A stretch of DNA of 40,749 bases, taken from positions 1 through 40,749 of IMG/VR virus record IMGVR_UViG_3300037487_001247, one strand, 5' to 3'. Shown here one piece after another: positions 24,496 to 31,545 of the stretch. The notes beneath the pieces were generated by a model. The model had not been told where the DNA came from and searched no databases. It saw nothing but the letters and a program-made list of their open reading frames with translations. Within the stretch, counting starts at the first letter, position 1. Each line of letters opens with the position of its first letter. This DNA is from a virus. Both the position numbers and the translations under genes were made by a program.

Positions 24496-25397
24496 AGAAG
24501 TGGCTCATACTCGACAGCAACTATCTTTGCCATCGGGCATTCTACGCTATGGGTGGATTATCCAATGGTGAGGTACTAACTGGTGTGGTGTTTGGTTTTA
24601 TGAGGGACATTGTGTCCTTGCAAGACTTTCATCAAACAGACAACATTATCTTTTGCTTTGATTATGGCCGTAGCAAACGAGCTATTGACTATCCTGAATA
24701 CAAAGCAAACAGATATGAATCCATAGTGAATGGCGAGCAAGCCGATAAGATGGAAGAGCTGCTTGTCCAGATCAAAGCATTGCGACTTGACTACTTGCGG
24801 TCGGTTGGATTTAACAATGTGTTCTTTGAGAAAGGATTCGAAGCTGATGATTTGATTGCCCAGTTGTGTGCCGACATTAAAGAAGACGAAATCGTGATTG
24901 TGTCGAGCGACAAAGATCTATATCAATTGTTGTCGCCCCATGTGTCGATGCACAACCCACACAAGAAGACAACCATCACTGTGCAGGACTTCAAAAAGGA
25001 ATGGTTGATTAGTCCCATCCAATGGGTTGATGTGAAAGCCTTAGCTGGTTGCAATACTGATAATGTGAAAGGAATCAAAGGTGTTGGAGAAAAGACTGCC
25101 GCTAAGTTTTTGACAGGACATCTTAAACCAGGATCAAAAGCGTTCAAGAGTATTGTCGAAAACAATAAGATATGGCGAAGGAATCGCGGTATCGTACGTT
25201 TGCCGTACCCTGGCACCCCAAGCGTAAAGCTGGAAAGCGATTGCGTGACAAGGGCCAAATGGGTAGCATTGTGCGAACGATTGGGCATGAGTTCGCTGCA
25301 ATCGCAGCCGCCCATATCAAGCCGCACAAGTAGGAAGCAAATTCATGGAGGAGATATTGATGGAACAAAACGGAAACGCAGACCCGATAGTACCTGA
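24492..25397 (+). CDS. FEN-type 5'-3' exonuclease
   Basis: This is a 301-residue protein equivalent to the N-terminal 5' nuclease of Pol I or phage T4 RNase H/T5 flap nuclease, which removes RNA primers and flaps. It has LILDSNYLCHRAFYAMGGLS, an active-site FEADDLIAQLCADI, IVIVSSDKDLYQLL and the H3TH motif GIKGVGEKTAAKFL. The last 40 residues are Ser/Arg/Lys-rich and may be disordered. It makes the third separate piece of a Pol I-like set, with the exonuclease at 14191 and the polymerase at 16940. Its 3' end overlaps the next gene by about 40 bases. Confidence 0.9.
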   Translation: MKKWLILDSNYLCHRAFYAMGGLSNGEVLTGVVFGFMRDIVSLQDFHQTDNIIFCFDYGRSKRAIDYPEYKANRYESIVNGEQADKMEELLVQIKALRLDYLRSVGFNNVFFEKGFEADDLIAQLCADIKEDEIVIVSSDKDLYQLLSPHVSMHNPHKKTTITVQDFKKEWLISPIQWVDVKALAGCNTDNVKGIKGVGEKTAAKFLTGHLKPGSKAFKSIVENNKIWRRNRGIVRLPYPGTPSVKLESDCVTRAKWVALCERLGMSSLQSQPPISSRTSRKQIHGGDIDGTKRKRRPDST

Positions 25398-25635
25398 TTG
25401 TATTCCTGATGATGTTCATGTTTGCAATTGTGCAAGATGCAAACGGGTACTCATCGCTTTACAAGATGTAGCCCGCAAAGACATACCCTCGAGAGTAAGA
25501 ACACCCCCATACGGATATATCAACCGTAGACCCTATTGCAAAGAATGTTACGTCGAAGTGCAATCACCCGGATCGAAAAAAGAAGGGAATCGCAGCATGT
25601 CCTCTAATCGTCGTGGACTCATGGAGGATTCGTAG
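25360..25635 (+). CDS. Small zinc-finger protein, unknown function
   Basis: This 91-residue protein has CNCARCKR and YCKECY pairs spaced about 35 residues apart, consistent with one treble-clef or zinc-ribbon site. ATG 25360 has GGAGGAG 6 bases upstream; ATG 25345 would add 5 residues. The tail is Ser/Arg-rich. It overlaps the FEN gene end and its stop lies just before the GTG start of the nuclease gene. Confidence 0.65.
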   Translation: MEQNGNADPIVPDCIPDDVHVCNCARCKRVLIALQDVARKDIPSRVRTPPYGYINRRPYCKECYVEVQSPGSKKEGNRSMSSNRRGLMEDS

Positions 25636-25636
25636 T

Positions 25637-26236
25637 GTGGCAAGAGCAAGCAAGGGTAGTAAGTTTGAAAGAGATTTGTGCCGTCAACTTTCTATGTGGT
25701 GGTCGCACAATAAGCGAGATGATATCTTTTGGCGGTCATCGGCTAGCGGGGCTAGAGCTAAAGTTAGAGGCAGGGCAGGCAAGTCTACCTATGGGCAGCA
25801 CGGAGATATCTGTGCCACGGACCCCATAGGCGACCCATTGATAAGAGCTTTGTCTATTGAAGCGAAGCGAGGATACAATAGATCAACTGTGGCTGATCTA
25901 TTAGACTGCCCATCTTCTTCCGCCCCCCAAGTTCTGGAACAATTCTTAGCACAAACAATCGAGAGTGCTAAACATTCCAAATCTTTTAGTTGGCTACTAA
26001 TCACGAAACGAGATAAACGAGACCCCTTAGTCATTATGCCTTGGAAGCTTGTAACAGCGTTGATGGGGCATGGTTGCTTTGGTGATAAGCCTCGCCCATT
26101 CGCCACCTTCAGTACGATACTAAGGTGGCGGCAAGATACTCTTAAACGCATATCACTTTGTCGCATTTCGGCAATGAGATTGGACGATTGGTTGGAATCA
26201 GTATCGCCTTCAGTTATTCGGAGATTAACAAAATGA
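25637..26236 (+). CDS. PD-(D/E)xK-type nuclease, possible junction resolvase
   Basis: This 199-residue protein is read from GTG 25637, which has GGAGG 9 bases upstream; an earlier GTG at 25613 overlaps the previous gene. It has an N-terminal helix GSKFERDLCRQLSMWW, then IFWRSSASGARAK, an active-site region HGDICATDP and SIEAKRG. The D-x(n)-E-x-K order is that of PD-(D/E)xK nucleases such as Holliday junction resolvases. A role in recombination is supported by its place between the FEN and SbcCD genes. The precise type is not known. An intragenic hairpin lies at 26101-26130. Confidence 0.7.
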   Translation: MARASKGSKFERDLCRQLSMWWSHNKRDDIFWRSSASGARAKVRGRAGKSTYGQHGDICATDPIGDPLIRALSIEAKRGYNRSTVADLLDCPSSSAPQVLEQFLAQTIESAKHSKSFSWLLITKRDKRDPLVIMPWKLVTALMGHGCFGDKPRPFATFSTILRWRQDTLKRISLCRISAMRLDDWLESVSPSVIRRLTK

Positions 26237-26397
26237 GCTATTCTCTTTTCCCACCAAAGGCAGTAGACGAAGACGAGGATGATAATTGGGACGAGGAAAA
26301 TGACGACGATGATTCTGAAATAGAAGAAGATGAAGACGAAGATGATTGGGACGACGAAAAGGATGACGAATGGGATGACGAGGACGAAGATGATTGA
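26233..26397 (+). CDS. 54-residue extremely acidic protein
   Basis: ATG 26233 overlaps the nuclease stop (ATGA). After MSYSLFPPKAV nearly every residue is Asp or Glu, with Trp spaced along DNWDEEND, DDWDDEKDD and EWDDEDEDD. Such proteins can mimic DNA, bind SSB-like partners or chaperone basic proteins. It overlaps the SbcC-like N-half gene by 8 bases. A DNA-mimic or anti-restriction role is a guess from composition. Confidence 0.7.
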   Translation: MSYSLFPPKAVDEDEDDNWDEENDDDDSEIEEDEDEDDWDDEKDDEWDDEDEDD

Positions 26398-27274
26398 GTC
26401 CTTAAAGTTGATTAACTTTCAGGCCCACCGCAAGATCTTATTAGAGTTCGACCCCGGTGTCACTACGATAGTAGGGCGTACTGATGCGGGCAAGTCGTCT
26501 CTGCTGAGGGCTCTGCGGTGGGCCGCTTTGAATAAAGCACCTAGCGATTTCATTACGCATGGAAAGGAACAGGCAACCGTTCAACTTGTTGTAGATGGCA
26601 AGACCATCATTCGTCGCAAGGGAAAGAAAAACTCCTACCAGTTAGACGAACTAAAGTTCTTCGCCGTTAAGAGTGATGTTCCTGATTCCATTGCCAAGGT
26701 GCTTAACGTCAATGTCAACAACTTCCATCGACAACTAGATGGTCCTTTTTGGTTTGATAAAACTCCTGGGCAGGTAAGCAAAGAACTAAACCAAATAGTC
26801 AACTTGGGGATTATTGATGAAGCAGTTGCTCATTTATCTTCGCTAGCCCGTCGATCAAAGACAGAGATTGAGATATGCCGCAGTCGGTTGCAAACTGCCA
26901 GGAAGCAAAAGAAAGAACTAGCTTGGGTGCCTGATATGCTAGTTGCCGCCGAACGATTGCAGGGGCTGATCGACCTAGCGGCGACAATAACGGCCACCGT
27001 TGCCCGTCAGCGTTTGTTGCTTACCAATGCGGTGTTTGCCCGTAAAACCTACCGCAAGGCAAGACGGGGGGCTGTGGCTTGCGGTCATTTGCTAGCAATC
27101 GGCAAATCCATACTTGGAATGCGGACACAACATCAAACACTTTTCAACTTGATTGAAGAGATAGAACGAAAGGAAAAAGAGCTGTGCGAGTTAAAACAAG
27201 AACAGAAAACAAATCAAGCAAAGTTAAAACAAGTCAAGATATGTCCAGTGTGCGGACAACCTCTAAAGTCGTAG
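26390..27274 (+). CDS. SbcC/Rad50/gp46-like ATPase, N-terminal half
   Basis: This is a 294-residue protein. LKLINFQAHRKILLEF starts the ABC ATPase lobe, Walker A is GRTDAGKS (29-36), and NNFHRQLDGPFWFD follows. A coiled coil runs from about 150 to 280 and ends in a zinc-hook motif CPVC (285-288). There is no signature motif or Walker B. Those are encoded separately at 28845. A normal Rad50/SbcC has both lobes in one chain joined through the hook, so this is one half of a split protein. The nuclease partner follows directly, overlapping by 34 bases. ATG 26390 overlaps the acidic gene end. Confidence 0.85.
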   Translation: MIESLKLINFQAHRKILLEFDPGVTTIVGRTDAGKSSLLRALRWAALNKAPSDFITHGKEQATVQLVVDGKTIIRRKGKKNSYQLDELKFFAVKSDVPDSIAKVLNVNVNNFHRQLDGPFWFDKTPGQVSKELNQIVNLGIIDEAVAHLSSLARRSKTEIEICRSRLQTARKQKKELAWVPDMLVAAERLQGLIDLAATITATVARQRLLLTNAVFARKTYRKARRGAVACGHLLAIGKSILGMRTQHQTLFNLIEEIERKEKELCELKQEQKTNQAKLKQVKICPVCGQPLKS

Positions 27275-28167
27275 CAATTGTTTGCTCAGACCTTCACCTT
27301 TCTCAATTGCCGCCCGTTGCTCGTTCTGCCGAACCTGATTGGTATGAGGCGATGGCTCGACCTCTTCGTGAGTTGGATCTGCTACAAAAGAAGTATCGAG
27401 CTCCTATTTTGATAGCAGGGGATATTTTTGACCAATGGAATTCCCCTGCTGAATTGATTAACTTTGCAATAAAGAATTTGCCAAGAGATTGCTGTGCAAT
27501 TCCTGGGCAGCATGATCTGCCACATCATAACTATGAAGAATTAAACCGATCTGCTTATGGTACGTTGGTAGAAGCTGGTGCAATCCGAAACCTTATACCA
27601 AATGATATAGGCTCGATGATCTCTTCCAGTGTTTGTGTCTATGCGTTTCCGTGGGGGACTCCATTGAGAGCTTGTCCAAACCACCCATTTAATGGATTGC
27701 AAATTGCATTGGTTCATAAATACTGTTGGTCTGGAGATAATTCTTATCAAGATGCCCCTTCGGATAATCATGTTTCTTCTTTAGGCCGTATTCTTTCTGG
27801 GTATGATGTTAAAGCATACGGAGACAATCATAAAGGATTCCAGAGAGGATCGACTTTCAACTGTGGTGGGTTTATGCGTCGAAAGACCGATGAAGCTCTG
27901 TATGAGCCTATGGTTGGATTAGTTTACGCATCGGGCAAAATCATTCCACATAGACTAGATCAAAGCAAGACCTTGTTGCTTACAAAAGCAAAGGAAGAAA
28001 AGGAATTAGATATTCCTAACTTGAATCAGTTTATCGAGGAACTGAGCAACCTTAGCCACGATGCGATTGACTTTGTCGAAGCCTGCAAGAACTTTTGTGT
28101 TCGCCATAAGGTTGGCGAAAGGACTCAACAATTTATACAAGAAGCAATGGAGGCGAACAAGCAATGA
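27241..28167 (+). CDS. SbcD/Mre11/gp47-like metallophosphatase nuclease
   Basis: This 308-residue calcineurin-type nuclease has all metal motifs: CSDLHL (D, H), GDIFDQWN, GQHD (GNHD variant), LVHKY and GDNHKG. It would cut DNA ends in complex with the Rad50-like halves encoded on both sides. ATG 27241 lies inside the 3' end of the N-half gene; the ribosome site is weak, so an alternative start cannot be excluded. The helical C-terminal part (about 230-308) probably binds the ATPase coils, as in Mre11. Confidence 0.87.
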   Translation: MSSVRTTSKVVAIVCSDLHLSQLPPVARSAEPDWYEAMARPLRELDLLQKKYRAPILIAGDIFDQWNSPAELINFAIKNLPRDCCAIPGQHDLPHHNYEELNRSAYGTLVEAGAIRNLIPNDIGSMISSSVCVYAFPWGTPLRACPNHPFNGLQIALVHKYCWSGDNSYQDAPSDNHVSSLGRILSGYDVKAYGDNHKGFQRGSTFNCGGFMRRKTDEALYEPMVGLVYASGKIIPHRLDQSKTLLLTKAKEEKELDIPNLNQFIEELSNLSHDAIDFVEACKNFCVRHKVGERTQQFIQEAMEANKQ

Positions 28168-28403
28168 ACTATGAAGATTACACTCGTCTCAAAAAGATTG
28201 CAGAAAAGCTACAACGAGATGCCGACCGTCTCGAGGGTGAAGTTAGTTCGTTGACCGGCAGACTGTCATCCGAGTTTGGAGTGGAAACAATCGAAGAAGC
28301 TCGAACCGTACTGGCGAGCATGGAAAAGCTAACCAAAAAGACACAAACAAAATTGACGAAAGCCTCCGAATCGTTTGAAAACAAATATGGAGACTTACTC
28401 TAA
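28164..28403 (+). CDS. Small coiled-coil protein inside the SbcCD cluster
   Basis: This 79-residue protein is almost wholly coiled coil (RLKKIAEKLQRDADRLEGEV and onward). It starts on an ATGA overlap with the nuclease and its stop touches the next start. In a split Rad50 such a piece could replace part of the missing coil. This is inference from its position and heptad-like pattern. Confidence 0.7.
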   Translation: MNYEDYTRLKKIAEKLQRDADRLEGEVSSLTGRLSSEFGVETIEEARTVLASMEKLTKKTQTKLTKASESFENKYGDLL

Positions 28404-28891
28404 TGGCAGCCGGATGGGGTTTTAAGATACAGAAAGCCACTGACTTGTACGTCAACCACATGCGATTGTTCTGGGTACTTGAGATTCTGTTTCACCTAAA
28501 GAATCGGATCCAATCACGGCGTATGGTGCGAGGGGTGTTCTATCCACCTCAAATTAAAACAGAAGTAACGCAAGAAGTGATTGTGCTGCTATCAGAGATC
28601 GAACTTGAACTATTCCGAAAGCTGAGCAGCAGACAAAAATACAAGTTGAACTATACCACAGACCATGACCGCCAGATGCTGCTAGGCTTGCGGGTACATC
28701 GCTTGCGAGTTGAAATCTTTGACTATTGGATGCCCGTTCGAGAATGGGTACATCCGGACCTTAGCCAACCTAAGTATGAAAGAATAGTAAGTGTAGTTAA
28801 AGAAATTGAAGCATTGTTAAAACACAGAACCCCTACGGTGCTTGATGACATACTTGCCTTCCAAAAGCAAAGTAGACAAACTTCGAGTTGA
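28403..28891 (+). CDS. Helical protein of unknown function in the SbcCD cluster
   Basis: This 162-residue protein is helical, with aromatic and basic residues (YVNHMRLFWVLEILFHLKNR, MLLGLRVHRLRVEIFDYWMP). No family is recognised. It shares one base with the previous stop and overlaps the C-half ATPase gene by about 47 bases, so all five genes from 26390 to 29414 appear to be translated together. Confidence 0.7.
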   Translation: MAAGWGFKIQKATDLYVNHMRLFWVLEILFHLKNRIQSRRMVRGVFYPPQIKTEVTQEVIVLLSEIELELFRKLSSRQKYKLNYTTDHDRQMLLGLRVHRLRVEIFDYWMPVREWVHPDLSQPKYERIVSVVKEIEALLKHRTPTVLDDILAFQKQSRQTSS

Positions 28892-29414
28892 TTATGCCAC
28901 TGCGGTCGAAGCGGTAAAGAAAGAACGCCAAGCACTTACCACGGCTAAAGAAGGGAGCGAGAGTATCAATGAAGCCCATCAAATCGTGCAAGAGGTGGCA
29001 AAGGCGGTTCAGGCTAACGCCCATCAGAAAGTATCTAGTATCGTGTCCCGATGCCTTGAAGCCGTGTTCGACGACCCATATGAATTCCAGATTCTGTTCG
29101 AGCGAAAGCGGGGGAAGACCGAAGCCAATCTTGTTTTGGTACGGAACGGAATTGCCCTACAAGATCCGCTAGATAGCGTAGGTGGAGGCGTCGTGGATGT
29201 GGCGTCCTTCGCTTTGCGGGTGGCTTGTGTTTCGCTAACCCGCCCCGCCCCGCGTAAGCTAATAGTGATGGACGAGCCATTCAAACACGTTTGGGCAGGC
29301 TACCATCCGCGGTTGCGAGCCTTGCTAGAATCATTAGCGAAAGAACTAGGATTCCAATTCATTATCGTTACCCACATCAACGATCTGCGAGTGGGCAAGG
29401 TTATCGAGCTATAG
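28845..29414 (+). CDS. SbcC/Rad50/gp46-like ATPase, C-terminal half
   Basis: This is a 189-residue protein. A short coiled coil (1-60) leads to the second ABC lobe: DSVGGGVVDVASFALRVA (signature-motif equivalent), RKLIVMDEPFKHV (Walker B and D-loop) and FQFIIVTHIND (H-loop). The Walker A is in the separate gene at 26390. Together they would make one Rad50-type ATPase head. ATG 28845 is used; TTG 28842 is adjacent. It is the last gene of the + strand block. Confidence 0.87.
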   Translation: MTYLPSKSKVDKLRVDYATAVEAVKKERQALTTAKEGSESINEAHQIVQEVAKAVQANAHQKVSSIVSRCLEAVFDDPYEFQILFERKRGKTEANLVLVRNGIALQDPLDSVGGGVVDVASFALRVACVSLTRPAPRKLIVMDEPFKHVWAGYHPRLRALLESLAKELGFQFIIVTHINDLRVGKVIEL

Positions 29415-29456
29415 CTCTTTGCGATACGAAAGACTAGAAACCCCCGAAGCGGAACG

Positions 29457-29517
29457 CCGCCGGGTATGTAGCTGAGGAGGAGACCAGACCTAACTCAACC
29501 TTGAACATACCCGGCGG
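29457..29517 (+). terminator. Stem-loop between converging genes, possible bidirectional terminator
   Basis: CCGCCGGGTATGT (29457-29469) pairs with ACATACCCGGCGG (29505-29517) over a 35-base loop that holds GGAGACCAGA. It sits between the end of the + strand block (29414) and the - strand glycosyltransferase stop (29528). No strong T tract is present on either side, so the terminator call is tentative. Confidence 0.5.
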
Positions 29518-29527
29518 ACTTGTTCCC

Positions 29528-31507
29528 CTACTCTTTCGCTGCTTCTTGTAACCTTGCCCTCTTGATAGCAAGGCGAATCAGCGAACCCACAGGATCCAAC
29601 TTATCGTCCATTTCCCATACGGCCGATCCAGGAGTAAACGCTCCTGCCATCCCACCAGCCACCATCCTTAGCTTATCTTTCCATCCCCACTTCTCATAGT
29701 TTTCGTCGATTAGTTTTCTGATTTTGTCAAACTCAACTTCACATTCAGTAGGACCTATCTTATCCATCCAAAGAGCTGCCGAGTTACAAGAACAACTAGG
29801 CGTTGGGTTTACTCCTAGAGACTTTAAAAGTTTCTTAAGTTCTGTTCCAGCTCCCTTTCCAGGAGGCCACAAAATAATCGGTTCCTTTGGTTTGTCTTTT
29901 TCTTGCCTGCTCAAAAGAGTCATTCCTGTTTGATCTGGGTTGTGCCACATCACAAACCAATCTGGATTTGTTGCAATGAAATCTCGTATTTGCAAAACGT
30001 ACCCTTCGCCCCCATCATCGAGTCGCGTTCCATTACGATACGTATCATGCAAACCAATACAACGAGAAACATTAGGAGCCCACCGAGACAAATCATTAGT
30101 CAACTTCCCATATGAATGTGGCGTTTTGAAAAACAAGAAGTCACATGCCGGAATTTCTAACTGTTCTGGCATTGTTTCCAAAGAAGTAACGCTGTACTCG
30201 CATTGCCCGCTATCCGCCGCCAGTGCTTTGTATACCGGCCCATCGCCAATGCCCAGAGCATAGGTTGTCATGCGTTTCGGTTGCCCCGCCAGCAAGGCAA
30301 CCGACGTTTCGCTATATCGCGTGATATCGACAACTGTATCGCTCTCTGCTGCCATTGCTCGTATCAAATCCATGTGCGAAGTAAAATAAGAACTCTTATT
30401 AGCTTTAACCGTTTCGTAATGTTGGTCAAGGTTCATTTTCTTTACTCCATCCATCGGGTCTCTGCGTTGTAGGTTTGGGTTTTCGGGATTTGCTATCAAC
30501 GCATCCCATTGTTCTTGCGTAACCTTATCCTTTCCATCATTCGTTTTTTCTACAACAAAATGCTGGTAGACAGGAGCTACATCCCATCCTAACTCTTGAT
30601 GACCTAAGACATAGTTACGACATTTGTCAAAGTTGGTGTTTCGGTAAGGAACTCCTCCCGGACGACCAAAGCGATGCAACCATTTTAAGAAACCAAGACA
30701 CAAACATTCGCCTCCCGCTTGGCGAAACTTTTCGTGAATGTAAAGTTCTTCACCACCGAACGCATTAAAGTGAATGTTAAATCCAGGCCACGCATTCTTT
30801 CTAAATGCGAAACAACCAAGACCCTGGCCCGGCACTGCAAAGACATCTGTGTCTTTTCTTCCAAGAACCACGGCACCGGCTTTTAACAGGTGTGTTTCGT
30901 GGCCCGACCATCCAATGCCTTCTGGCATTAACGCTGGTTGTATTTTCTCAAACTTCATATCTAATGTATGGTACTCGACCTTTTGATTGACTTCAGTAAC
31001 GGCAAATGGCTTACCATCAGGGGCTTCCCAAGCCACACCCCATGTCCCGTACATCTCACTTCGCCAAACAGGATTAAAGTGCGTATTAAATAGAATAAGA
31101 TTATCCATTAGCAACGGCCCAGAAATAAGGTCAATTGATAATGGGTGTTTTTCAAAATAAGCAATCAACATCTGTATTGCATTTACATTTGGAAAAATAA
31201 CATGCGAATCCAAACATAAAACAAAATCACCTTTTGCTTCTTCGATTGCTTTCTGCCGTGGGGCGGCTGTCCCTTTTGGTTGATGCAAAGGAATGTACGT
31301 TGCCCCTGCCGTGTTGGCTAAATACTTCTGTGCCTCAAAATCAGACTTTAGTCTTTTGCCATGTGGTCCGTCTGGTTCGTTATCGACTACTATGATCTCT
31401 ACACCTTGCAAGTTTTGATAAGCCCGCAAAGCCTGAATGGTAAAGTAAGTACCATCAAAGTCATTTACAGTAGCCATCACAATCGAAAGTTTTGGTCTAG
31501 TCTTCAT
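29528..31507 (-). CDS. GT2 glycosyltransferase with C-terminal methyltransferase-like domain
   Basis: This is a 659-residue protein. Residues 1-300 form a GT-A fold: LSIVMATVNDFDGTYFTIQA, VEIIVVDNEP, FVLCLDSHVIF (DxH in place of DxD for metal) and FNAFGGEELYIHEKFRQAGG. Residues about 360-480 resemble a degenerate Rossmann methyltransferase (VVDITRYSETSVALLAG, CDFLFFKTPHSYG, CIGLHDTYRNG). A C-terminal extension follows. ATG at 31505-31507 has GGAGACC upstream, preferred over TTG 31519. It is the last gene of the virion block, directly after the Thr/Ser-rich Cys-rich protein, so glycosylation of that protein is the natural inference. Confidence 0.8.
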   Translation of the reverse strand: MKTRPKLSIVMATVNDFDGTYFTIQALRAYQNLQGVEIIVVDNEPDGPHGKRLKSDFEAQKYLANTAGATYIPLHQPKGTAAPRQKAIEEAKGDFVLCLDSHVIFPNVNAIQMLIAYFEKHPLSIDLISGPLLMDNLILFNTHFNPVWRSEMYGTWGVAWEAPDGKPFAVTEVNQKVEYHTLDMKFEKIQPALMPEGIGWSGHETHLLKAGAVVLGRKDTDVFAVPGQGLGCFAFRKNAWPGFNIHFNAFGGEELYIHEKFRQAGGECLCLGFLKWLHRFGRPGGVPYRNTNFDKCRNYVLGHQELGWDVAPVYQHFVVEKTNDGKDKVTQEQWDALIANPENPNLQRRDPMDGVKKMNLDQHYETVKANKSSYFTSHMDLIRAMAAESDTVVDITRYSETSVALLAGQPKRMTTYALGIGDGPVYKALAADSGQCEYSVTSLETMPEQLEIPACDFLFFKTPHSYGKLTNDLSRWAPNVSRCIGLHDTYRNGTRLDDGGEGYVLQIRDFIATNPDWFVMWHNPDQTGMTLLSRQEKDKPKEPIILWPPGKGAGTELKKLLKSLGVNPTPSCSCNSAALWMDKIGPTECEVEFDKIRKLIDENYEKWGWKDKLRMVAGGMAGAFTPGSAVWEMDDKLDPVGSLIRLAIKRARLQEAAKE

Positions 31508-31545
31508 TCTGGTCTCCAATTACGTTACTAACAAAGCATTCTAAA

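Noticed and set aside
27184-27241. Upstream GTG start for the SbcD-like gene
   Set aside because: It would add a Lys/Thr-rich shadow of the zinc-hook coding region; the metallophosphatase domain begins after 27270.
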